In this document: piece by piece, positions 39,871 through 47,694 of the stretch
How the letters are laid out: the number at the start of each line of letters is the position of its first letter
Numbering within the stretch: the stretch's first letter is position 1
DNA from: Burkholderiaceae bacterium
GTDB taxonomy: Bacteria > Pseudomonadota > Gammaproteobacteria > Burkholderiales > Burkholderiaceae_D
Assembly: GCA_004298905.1 (NCBI GenBank)
Contig: SCTK01000005.1
Span: 62,001 to 126,000 of the forward strand
DNA length: 64,000 nucleotides
Direction of reading: 5' to 3'
The notes under the pieces: model-generated
Seen by the model: the letters and a program-made list of their open reading frames with translations, nothing else
What the model was told of the DNA's origin: nothing
The model's database searches: none
Position numbers and translations under genes: made by a program

Positions 39871-42441
39871 ATGGAAGTCACTCGCATCCGCGCCTTGCGC
39901 GGCCCTAACCTCTGGACTCATAACACTGCACTGGAAGCAGTGGTGCGTTGTGCGGACAAGGAATGCTGCATTCACAAGCTGCCGGGTTTTGAAGCGCGCT
40001 TGCGGGCACGATTCCCCGCATTAAGTCCGCTGCAGCCGGTGGGACATAACGATGAAATTCCATTGGCTCATGTGCTGGAACTGGTCGCACTCGATCTGCA
40101 AGCCGAGGCAGGTTGCCCGGTCACTTTCAGCCGCACGACGCCGACGCTGGAACATTGTGTCTTTCAAGTCGTGGTCGAATATTCCGAAGAAGCCGTCGGC
40201 CGTTTGGCGTTCGAACTGGCGCAGCAACTTTGCCAGGCGGCGCACGACGACCAGCCATTCGATCTGGCTGCCGCGCTGACGCAATTGCGCGAACTCGACG
40301 AAGACGTGCGTCTCGGCCCCAGCACCGGCGCCATCGTGCGGGCGGCGGTGGCACGCAATATTCCGTATCGCCGCCTGACCGAAGGCAGCTTGGTGCAGTT
40401 TGGCTGGGGCAGCCGGCAGCGCCGCATTCAAGCGGCCGAAGTCGACAGCACCAGCGCGATTGCCGAAGCGATTGCGCAAGACAAGGAATTGACGAAGAAG
40501 CTGCTCGATGCAGCGGGCGTGCCGGTGCCGCACGGCCGCACCGTGGAAAATCTCGACGATGCCTGGGCCGCGGCTTGTGCCATTGGCCTGCCGGTGGTGG
40601 TTAAACCCTTGGATGGCAATCAGGGCAAGGGGGTCACGGTCGATATCACTTCGCGCGAACAGCTGCAGAGTGCGTTTGCTGCGGCGACTGAGCACGGCGA
40701 TGAAATACTGGTCGAACGTTTTCTGCCCGGTAACGATTTTCGTTTGCTGGTCGTGGGCGACAAATTGGTGGCGGCGGCGCGGCGCGATCCGCCGCAGGTG
40801 ATCGGCGATGGCGTGCATACGGTGCGCGAACTGGTCGACCTGGTCAACAGCGATCCGCGCCGTGGCAGTGGCCACGCGACTTCGTTAACGAAAATCCGCT
40901 TCGATGAAATCGCACTGGCACGGCTGGCGACTCAGGGGCACAGCGCCACCTCGATTCCCGTCAAGGGCGAGCGCGTGATTCTGCGCAACAACGCCAACCT
41001 GTCCACCGGCGGCACGGCCACCGATGTCACCGACGATGTGCATCCCGAAGTGGCGGCGCGTGCGGTAGCGGCGGCGCAGATGATCGGACTCGATATTTGC
41101 GGCGTTGATCTGGTCTGCGACAGCGTGATCAAGCCGATTGAAGAACAACGCGGCGGCATTGTCGAAGTCAACGCCGCGCCGGGATTGCGCATGCATTTGT
41201 CGCCCTCGTATGGCAAGGGCCGCGCGATTGGTGAGGCCATTGTTTCTTCCATGTTCCGCGATGGCGACGATGGCCGCATTCCCGTGGTCGCGGTGACGGG
41301 TACCAACGGCAAGACGACGACGGTGCGGCTGATTGCCCACCTGCTCGCGCAGCAAGGTTTGCGCGTGGGCATGACCAATACCGACGGGGTCTATATCAAC
41401 GGTGCGCGCATCGACAGCGGCGATTGCAGCGGCCCGCGCAGTGCGCGCAATGTGCTGCTGCACCCGGATGTCGATGCAGCGGTATTTGAAACGGCACGCG
41501 GCGGCTTGCTGCGCGAAGGCCTGGCGTTCGATCGTTGCCAAGTCGCAGTCGTTACCAATATCGGCAGTGGCGATCATCTCGGCCTGAACTACATCACCAC
41601 GCTGGAAGATCTGGCCGTGCTCAAGCGCGTGATCGTGCAAAACGTCGCCGACAGCGGCGTGGCGGTATTGAACGCGGCCGATCCCATGGTTGCTGCAATG
41701 GCGCGCAACTGCCGCGGCAACGTGACTTTTTTTGCGGCCGACAGTTTTCATCCCGTGATGGCTACGCATCGTGCTCAGGGCAAGCGGGTGGTGTTTGTCG
41801 AAGACGGCATGCTGGTCGCTGCAGAGGGCGCGGTCATCGAGCGCATCCCGCTCGCCGACGTGCCATTGACCCACGGCGGCAGCATCGGCTTTCAAGTAGA
41901 GAATGTGATGGCGTCCGTGGCAGCGGCCTGGGCACTCGGGCTGGACTGGGCTGCACTGCGTGCCGGCTTGCGCTCCTTTGTGACTGACAGCCATAACGCT
42001 CCCGGACGTTTCAACCTGTTTCACTACCGTGGCGCCACCATCATTGCCGACTATGGCCACAATCCAGATGCCATTACGGCACTGGTCAAAGCTGTGGAAA
42101 CCATGCCCGCGCGCCGCCGCTCCGTGGTCATCAGCGGGGCCGGCGACCGGCGCGATCAAGACATCACGCAACAGACCGAAATTCTTGGCAACGCCTTTGA
42201 CGAGGTGCTGCTGTATCAGGATCAATGTCAGCGCGGTCGCGCCGACGGCGAAGTGCTGGCGCTGCTGCGCGCTGGCCTGACCCACGCCAAACGCACCTCT
42301 GTCACCAAGGAAATCCACGGCGAATTTCTTGCCATCGACACCGCCATGGATCAACTCGAAAAGGGCGATCTTTGCCTGATTCTGGTCGATCAAGTCGAGG
42401 AATCTCTAGCCTACATCGCACAACGGATTGCGCGCGGATAA
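39871..42441 (+). CDS. cphA: Cyanophycin synthetase
   Basis: Makes multi-L-arginyl-poly-L-aspartate without ribosomes, a nitrogen and carbon store. The N-terminal domain begins with IRALRGPNLWTHNTALEAVV. The ATP-grasp domain (about 215-470, GLPVVVKPLDGNQGKGV, then IVEVNAAPGLRMHL) joins Asp to the backbone. The Mur-ligase domain has an intact P-loop VTGTNGKTTTVRL near 475-487, and the C-terminal subdomain HNAPGRFNLFHYRGATII joins Arg to the side chain. Length 856 is near the usual 870-900. No cyanophycinase gene is seen here. Confidence 0.93.
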   Translation: MEVTRIRALRGPNLWTHNTALEAVVRCADKECCIHKLPGFEARLRARFPALSPLQPVGHNDEIPLAHVLELVALDLQAEAGCPVTFSRTTPTLEHCVFQVVVEYSEEAVGRLAFELAQQLCQAAHDDQPFDLAAALTQLRELDEDVRLGPSTGAIVRAAVARNIPYRRLTEGSLVQFGWGSRQRRIQAAEVDSTSAIAEAIAQDKELTKKLLDAAGVPVPHGRTVENLDDAWAAACAIGLPVVVKPLDGNQGKGVTVDITSREQLQSAFAAATEHGDEILVERFLPGNDFRLLVVGDKLVAAARRDPPQVIGDGVHTVRELVDLVNSDPRRGSGHATSLTKIRFDEIALARLATQGHSATSIPVKGERVILRNNANLSTGGTATDVTDDVHPEVAARAVAAAQMIGLDICGVDLVCDSVIKPIEEQRGGIVEVNAAPGLRMHLSPSYGKGRAIGEAIVSSMFRDGDDGRIPVVAVTGTNGKTTTVRLIAHLLAQQGLRVGMTNTDGVYINGARIDSGDCSGPRSARNVLLHPDVDAAVFETARGGLLREGLAFDRCQVAVVTNIGSGDHLGLNYITTLEDLAVLKRVIVQNVADSGVAVLNAADPMVAAMARNCRGNVTFFAADSFHPVMATHRAQGKRVVFVEDGMLVAAEGAVIERIPLADVPLTHGGSIGFQVENVMASVAAAWALGLDWAALRAGLRSFVTDSHNAPGRFNLFHYRGATIIADYGHNPDAITALVKAVETMPARRRSVVISGAGDRRDQDITQQTEILGNAFDEVLLYQDQCQRGRADGEVLALLRAGLTHAKRTSVTKEIHGEFLAIDTAMDQLEKGDLCLILVDQVEESLAYIAQRIARG

Positions 42442-42930
42442 GGCAACGCTGGTGAGGTCATCCCTTTCCTGTTCAAACCGGCACCGTTCGCCCTGAGCCT
42501 GTCGAAGGGCAAGAACTGGCGTTGATATTTCCAGCCACGCAGCCCCCGGCTGTGCCGTATTGCACACATGTACATCCTGCCCTTCGACAGGCTCAGGGCG
42601 AACGGTGCCGGTTTGTGAATAAACCCCGCACCGAACGAAATGTTGCGTGCCGGAAGGTATGCTGCCTTCACCTCTTGACCCTACAAATTGCAGGGTAATT
42701 ATTTACGCCATCTTGCCGTGGTGCCAAACTATTGCCGCGAATATGGCAGCTATCGACACAAGGATTTCATTTGGACAAAGGGAAAGTTCGTGCTAAATAG
42801 AGGAGGGTTTGGGTTACGCAGCAATTAAAAATGCGCCCAAAACCGCGGCTCCGCGAATCATGCGTAGTCCCATTGCAGTTCATTGATTTACCTATTGGGT
42901 GCCAATCAGGCACCAGGGAAGGGGTAAAGC
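42442..42930. other. 489-bp intergenic region between cphA and the TonB receptor
   Basis: No gene is supported here. It holds the long inverted repeat at 42474-42615. A 17-base imperfect palindrome, CCCTACAAATTGCAGGG, lies at 42679-42695, about 235 bases before the receptor gene. A small hairpin (GGTGCC at 42898-42903 pairing with GGCACC at 42909-42914) ends one base before the GGGAAGGGG ribosome-binding site. The 3' half is AT-richer and should contain the promoter of the long downstream operon, but I could not place convincing -35 and -10 boxes. Confidence 0.6.
42474..42615. repeat. Inverted repeat with 38-base perfect arms
   Basis: The left arm 42474-42511 and right arm 42578-42615 are exact reverse complements, separated by 66 bases. 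The arms contain the phrase GTTCGCCCTGAGCCTGTCGA, a type of intergenic repeat that I recognise as recurring in many environmental bacterial genomes. No transposase or open frame is associated. It follows the cphA stop by about 30 bases and could form a strong hairpin that ends that transcript. Confidence 0.85.
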
Positions 42931-44856
42931 ATGATGCAAAGAAATCAAACTGATTTATGGCCATTTTATTTGCGGCCATTGACGGGCTGTCTGGTTCTTT
43001 CTGGCTGTTTGTGGTGTGCCGATGCAAGTGCGGCGACGCCAGCGCTGGCACAAGCCAAATTGACCGATCTGACACTGGAAGAGCTGGCCAATATCCAGGT
43101 TGTTACAGTCTCCAAGAAACCGGAGTCGCTCTCCGAAACTCCTGCCGCTCTGTACGTCATTACCGCGCAGGATATCCGCCGTTCCGGCGCGATGACCCTG
43201 CCCGAAGCCTTGCGCCTGGCGCCCAATCTGCAAGTGGCGCGCAACACGGCCGGTCAATACGCCATCACGGCACGCGGTTTCAACAGCACCTCTGCCAACA
43301 AACTGCTGGTGCTGATCGATGGGCGCATTGTCTATACGCCGCTGTATTCCGGTGTGTTCTGGGATGTGCAGGATGTGGCGCTGGGCGACGTCGAACGCAT
43401 CGAAGTCATCAGCGGTCCCGGTGGCGCACTGTGGGGCGCCAACGCGGTCAACGGCATCATCAACGTCATCACGCGCAACGCCAGGGATACCCAAGGGAGC
43501 ACCATCGCGGTGACCGCAGGCAGCACCGGCAGCCTGGCGACGGCACGCTACGGCGGCGCGCTGAATAATGGCGGACATTACCGCGTCTATGGCAATCGTC
43601 ACGACTGGGACAATACCGAACGTGCCAACGGTACCGAGATCAAGGACAGCGGGCATCTCAACCAAACCGGCTTCCGTACCGATTGGGGGGGTGGAGCGGA
43701 GAGTATGACCGTGCAGGGAGATGCCTACGACGGCAGGATCGGTCAGGCTGCCGCGTTGTCGGCAACCGTGCAGGGCGCCAATCTGCTGGGACGTTGGCAA
43801 CGCACATTGTCCGACAGCGAACACATGCAGCTGCAGGCCTACTACGACTACTCCGAACGCGACCATCCGGCGGTGTTTGCCGAGACCCTGCATGTGTTCG
43901 ACATTGAATTTCAGCACAGTTTCTCGCCGCGTCTGGATCACAGTCTGGTGTGGGGCGGCGGCTACCGTCTGGCTCACGACGACGTGACTAACAGCGCCGT
44001 ACTGGCTTTCTTGCCGGCGCAAATCACGCAGCACTGGAGCAACCTCTTCGTGCAGGATGAGATACGTTTGCGTGATGGCCTCATGCTGACCGTGGGAAGC
44101 AAAGCACAACGCAACGATTACACCGGCTTTGCCCTGCTACCCAGCGTTCGCCTGGCCTGGAAACCGGCGCCGGATCAGCTGGTCTGGAGCGCGCTGTCGC
44201 GCTCGGTGCGCGAACCCTCGCGTCTTGATCGAGACCTCTACGCGCCGGGGCAGCCGCCGTTCACCTTTCTGGCTGGCGGCCCCAACTTCCGTTCGGAGAC
44301 TGCCGATACATTTGAGTTGGGCTATCGCAGCCAGCCGAGCAAGAACCTGTCCTATTCAATCACCGCTTTTCACAGCCGCTACCGCCATCTACGCACCTTC
44401 GAGAGTTCGACCAAAACCCTGGACAACAAGATGGCCGGTTACACCAGCGGCCTGGAAACCTGGGGCACCTGGCAGGTACAGCCCGGCTGGCGTCTGGCGG
44501 CGGGGTTGACCTTGCTGCGCGAACGGCTGCACTTGGTCGAGGACAGCACCGATGTCACCGGCCCGGCCGGCGCAGGCAACGATCCAGCCCATACCTGGAT
44601 GATCCGTTCGATGCACGATCTTTCCAGCAAGCAGCAATTCGATCTGACCGTGCGCGGCGTTGGCGCGCTGCCTAACCCTGCGGTACCGGCTTATGTGGCC
44701 GTCGATTTCCGTTTTGGCTGGATGGTATCCCGCGATCTGGAGCTGTCGTTCGGCGCGCAGGATCTGTTCGATGCGGAACACCCGGAATTCGGCACGTCTG
44801 CCACACGCAGCGAAATCGGCCGCAACATTTATGTGAAACTGGACTGGCACCTATGA
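42931..44856 (+). CDS. TonB-dependent outer membrane receptor
   Basis: A 641-residue outer-membrane receptor. The leader ends near ASA/ATPALAQ. A short pre-plug stretch LTLEELANIQVVTVSKKPES, which resembles a TonB box region, is followed by a plug domain (about 60-170; RRSGAMTLPEALRLAPNL, DVERIEVISGPGGALWGANA). A 22-strand-type barrel fills the rest and ends YVKLDWHL. The substrate cannot be read. The stop overlaps the start of the YfiR-like gene (ATGA), so the receptor heads a translationally coupled operon with a periplasmic YfiR-like protein and a sensor kinase. Confidence 0.88.
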   Translation: MMQRNQTDLWPFYLRPLTGCLVLSGCLWCADASAATPALAQAKLTDLTLEELANIQVVTVSKKPESLSETPAALYVITAQDIRRSGAMTLPEALRLAPNLQVARNTAGQYAITARGFNSTSANKLLVLIDGRIVYTPLYSGVFWDVQDVALGDVERIEVISGPGGALWGANAVNGIINVITRNARDTQGSTIAVTAGSTGSLATARYGGALNNGGHYRVYGNRHDWDNTERANGTEIKDSGHLNQTGFRTDWGGGAESMTVQGDAYDGRIGQAAALSATVQGANLLGRWQRTLSDSEHMQLQAYYDYSERDHPAVFAETLHVFDIEFQHSFSPRLDHSLVWGGGYRLAHDDVTNSAVLAFLPAQITQHWSNLFVQDEIRLRDGLMLTVGSKAQRNDYTGFALLPSVRLAWKPAPDQLVWSALSRSVREPSRLDRDLYAPGQPPFTFLAGGPNFRSETADTFELGYRSQPSKNLSYSITAFHSRYRHLRTFESSTKTLDNKMAGYTSGLETWGTWQVQPGWRLAAGLTLLRERLHLVEDSTDVTGPAGAGNDPAHTWMIRSMHDLSSKQQFDLTVRGVGALPNPAVPAYVAVDFRFGWMVSRDLELSFGAQDLFDAEHPEFGTSATRSEIGRNIYVKLDWHL

Positions 44857-45392
44857 GTCGCGTCCGGACAATCTGTGCGGTGCTTTTGCTCGGCCTGGTG
44901 CTGGCTGTGCCGGTGCACGCGCAGAACATCACGGTCACCAGCGTCAAGGCCACCTATCTCTACAAATTCGGCCTCTATGTCGAGTGGCCTACCGAGGCAT
45001 TTGCACAACCCGCTGCACCCCTGGTGATCGGCGTGTCCGAAACCGACAGCATCGTGCCCGATCTGCGCGCCATCACGGCGGCAGGCAATGTCAATGGCCA
45101 TCCGGTTGTTGTGCGTCTGCTCAAACCCGGCGATTCGCTGCGCGGTGTCCATATCCTCTATCTGGATACGCAGAGCGAAACTGGCCGCGCTCTGCTGATG
45201 GCGGCCCAGGGCTTGCCCATTCTCACTGTGACCGATGGCGAGGTGCCGGATTGGCGCAAGGGCGCCTTGCATTTTGTGATTGAAAATGGCCGGGTGCGTT
45301 TCGAGGCGTTTCTCACAGTGGCTGCGCGCCAGCATCTGCAACTGGGGACGCAACTGATCAAGGTCGCGCTGAATGCATCGGGAGGTTCCTGA
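44853..45392 (+). CDS. Periplasmic YfiR-like (DUF4154) protein
   Basis: A 179-residue secreted protein: signal peptide to about VHA/QNITV, then the DUF4154 core VKATYLYKFGLYVEWPTEAF, VIGVSETDSIV near the middle and GLPILTVTDGEVPDWRKGA near the end. In Pseudomonas, YfiR is a periplasmic repressor that holds the CHASE8-bearing diguanylate cyclase YfiN inactive. Here the next gene encodes a histidine kinase with a CHASE8-like periplasmic domain, so YfiR-type control of a kinase is the natural inference. Start and stop overlap both neighbours. Confidence 0.83.
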   Translation: MSRVRTICAVLLLGLVLAVPVHAQNITVTSVKATYLYKFGLYVEWPTEAFAQPAAPLVIGVSETDSIVPDLRAITAAGNVNGHPVVVRLLKPGDSLRGVHILYLDTQSETGRALLMAAQGLPILTVTDGEVPDWRKGALHFVIENGRVRFEAFLTVAARQHLQLGTQLIKVALNASGGS

Positions 45393-47251
45393 TGCCGCTT
45401 AGGCGCATCCACTCTATCCGCCAGAAATTGTTTATCGGCGCCGGCCTGATCTGCGTGGTCGGCTTGCTGGTAGCGAGCACCTTGCTGGTCACTTATGAGA
45501 TGCGCAGTTACCGCAGTGGCTGGGAAAACGATTTACAAACACAGGCCCGGTTGTTGGGACAGACTAGCGCACCCGCCTTGTTGTTTCACGATCAAAAATA
45601 CGCCAGGGAAAATCTGGCGGCGCTGCGCTTGAAACCACTGATTGCCGCCGCCGCAATTTACGATGCACAAGGGCAGCTGTTTGCACAATATGCACACCCT
45701 TCCATCGGTGATGCCGTCCTGCCGCAACGCCCCGGCCGTGAACAGATTGAAGTCGCTGGGCAACAGATGATGCTGTTTCAACCGATCATCGAAAACAACG
45801 AACGCCTGGGTACGATTTATCTGATTGGCAACTATGAATGGCTGGGGCGTCTGAAAAATTTTCTGATGATTGTGCTGTTGGTCTCGGGCTGTGCCTTGCT
45901 GGTTTCAGCCGCATTGGTCTGGGGCTTGCAAAAATCGATCACCCAGCCGGTACTGGGCCTGGCCGAAGTGGCGCGCCGGGTGATGGAACAGCGCAACTTC
46001 AGTTTGCGTGCAGAAAAAACCACGGCTGATGAGGTGGGCTATCTGGTGGATGCCTTCAACGACATGCTGGTCGAGATCGGCCATAGCACGCAGGCCCTGG
46101 AACAGTCGAACCAGGATCTGGCGCTCGCACTGGCCGGGCGTCGCCAATTGCAGGAACGTTTTCAGCGTGTGGTCGAGTCGGCCCCCAGTGCCATGGTGAT
46201 GATTGATCGCGCCGGCCTGATCGAAATGGTGAACGTTCAGGCGGAGCGGATTTTTGGGTATCAGCGCGCCGAACTGCTTGGAAAAAAAATGGAAATTCTG
46301 TTGCCGGAACGCTATCGCGCCGTACATCCGGGCCTGCGGACTTCTTTCTTTACGGATCCCGCACCGCGCGCCATGGGTGTTGGGCGCGATTTGTTTGCCC
46401 GGCGCAAGGATGGCAGCGAATTCCCCGTGGAGATTGGCCTGAATCCGATTGAAATGGAAGAGGGCTTGATGGTGTTGTCGGCGATTGTCGATATTTCAGA
46501 ACGCGTCCGCAGTGCCAACCGGCTGGCCGAACATGCCCGGGAGTTGGAACGCAGCAACAAGGATCTGGACACCTTCGCCTACGTCGCCTCGCACGATTTG
46601 AAATCGCCTCTGCGCGGCATCAACCAGTTGGCCAACTGGATTGCCGAAGATATGCAGGGCAGCCTGCCGCCGCAGGTGGAGAAACATCTGCAATTGATGC
46701 GCAGCCGGATTACCCGCATGGAACGTCTGCTCGATGATCTGCTGAGCTATTCGCGCGTGGGCCGGGTGGAAAACAAGATCGGCGTGATCAACGTCGCAGA
46801 TACGGTGCGGGATTTGTTTGCCCTGGCCACGCCTCCGCCCGGTTTTAAATTGCAACTGGGGGATGACCTGCCGGTGCTGACGACGCCGGTGGCGCCGTTT
46901 GAGCAAGTCGTACGCAACCTGCTGGCCAATGCCGTCAAGCATCACGACAAGCAGGAAGGCACCATCGAATTTTCTGCGCAACGCAATGGCACACGTTACC
47001 TGTTTTCAGTGCGCGATGACGGACCCGGCATTCCGCCGGAATTTCATCAACGGATTTTCAATATGTTTCAAACGCTGAAACCGCGCGATGAAAGGGAGGG
47101 TAGCGGGATGGGCCTGGCGCTTGTGAAAAAGGTGGTTGAAAACTATGGTGGCGTGGTGGTGGTCGAATCGGATGGTGTGCTCGGCACACTGTTTCGCTTC
47201 AGTTGGCTGGCGCAGTGGGATGATCAATCTATCAAAGGGGCGGTGAAATGA
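45392..47251 (+). CDS. CHASE8-HAMP-PAS sensor histidine kinase
   Basis: A 619-residue inner-membrane kinase. Membrane helices lie at about 12-33 and 152-178 and enclose a periplasmic domain of CHASE8 type (DLQTQARLLGQTSAPALLFH; LKPLIAAAAIYDAQGQLFA). HAMP (about 180-235), PAS (about 258-370; FQRVVESAPSAMVMIDRAG) and a HisKA domain with His401 in YVASHDLKSPLRG follow. The ATPase has NLLANAVKHH, DDGPGIPPE and GSGMGLALVKK. The catalytic half is of the phytochrome-like class that pairs with stand-alone Rcp1-type receivers, as encoded next. Start and stop overlap both neighbours. Confidence 0.88.
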   Translation: MPLRRIHSIRQKLFIGAGLICVVGLLVASTLLVTYEMRSYRSGWENDLQTQARLLGQTSAPALLFHDQKYARENLAALRLKPLIAAAAIYDAQGQLFAQYAHPSIGDAVLPQRPGREQIEVAGQQMMLFQPIIENNERLGTIYLIGNYEWLGRLKNFLMIVLLVSGCALLVSAALVWGLQKSITQPVLGLAEVARRVMEQRNFSLRAEKTTADEVGYLVDAFNDMLVEIGHSTQALEQSNQDLALALAGRRQLQERFQRVVESAPSAMVMIDRAGLIEMVNVQAERIFGYQRAELLGKKMEILLPERYRAVHPGLRTSFFTDPAPRAMGVGRDLFARRKDGSEFPVEIGLNPIEMEEGLMVLSAIVDISERVRSANRLAEHARELERSNKDLDTFAYVASHDLKSPLRGINQLANWIAEDMQGSLPPQVEKHLQLMRSRITRMERLLDDLLSYSRVGRVENKIGVINVADTVRDLFALATPPPGFKLQLGDDLPVLTTPVAPFEQVVRNLLANAVKHHDKQEGTIEFSAQRNGTRYLFSVRDDGPGIPPEFHQRIFNMFQTLKPRDEREGSGMGLALVKKVVENYGGVVVVESDGVLGTLFRFSWLAQWDDQSIKGAVK

Positions 47252-47679
47252 ATGGTATTCAAGGAACCTACACTGAAGTCAGTATTCTGCTGGTCGAGGA
47301 CGATGATGTCGATGCGATGGCCGTCGAACGGGCATTGCGGCAACAGAAGGTCGTCAATCCATTGCAGCGCGCACACGATGGCATCGAGGCGATGGAAATC
47401 CTGCGGCACAAGGAGGTCGGGCGGCCCTACATCATCCTGCTCGACATCAATATGCCGCGCATGAATGGACTGGAAATGCTGGCGTCATTGCGCGCCGATC
47501 CAGCGCTGAATGACAGCGTGGTGTTCATGCTGACCACGTCCAAGTCCGATGAAGATGTCACCAGTGCCTATCGCAAGCATGTGGCGGGCTACATCCTGAA
47601 ACAGGAACTTGCCAACGGCTTCATGGATGTGGTCAGGCTGCTCGATAGTTACTGGCGCATCGTGCTGTTGCCCAGTTGA
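47248..47679 (+). CDS. Rcp1-like single-domain response regulator
   Basis: A 143-residue stand-alone receiver with no output domain. The acidic pocket is VEDDDVDA near 13-20, the phosphoacceptor is Asp66 in IILLDINMPRMNG, and the Thr and Lys are in MLTTSKS and YILKQE. The extended acidic N-terminus and the C-terminal ANGFMDVVRLLDSYW are typical of receivers paired with phytochrome-type kinases. It overlaps the kinase gene by 4 bases (ATGA) and precedes the hydroxylase gene by 15 bases. It closely resembles the first receiver of the protein at 52276-54453. Confidence 0.9.
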   Translation: MNGIQGTYTEVSILLVEDDDVDAMAVERALRQQKVVNPLQRAHDGIEAMEILRHKEVGRPYIILLDINMPRMNGLEMLASLRADPALNDSVVFMLTTSKSDEDVTSAYRKHVAGYILKQELANGFMDVVRLLDSYWRIVLLPS

Positions 47680-47694
47680 AACAGGTGGCTGGAC

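Noticed and set aside
40885-42393. A 502-codon minus-strand open frame opposite cphA
   Set aside because: Same shadow pattern as above and no protein family resemblance.
42474-42615. Insertion sequence ends
   Set aside because: Arms are inverted and perfect, but the 66-base interior cannot encode a transposase and no target duplication was obvious, so it is listed only as a repeat.
42767-42930. Possible c-di-GMP or other riboswitch before the TonB receptor
   Set aside because: Given the c-di-GMP genes nearby I looked for a GEMM-type core, but the conserved A-rich and tetraloop/receptor segments are not present; only a simple hairpin can be drawn.
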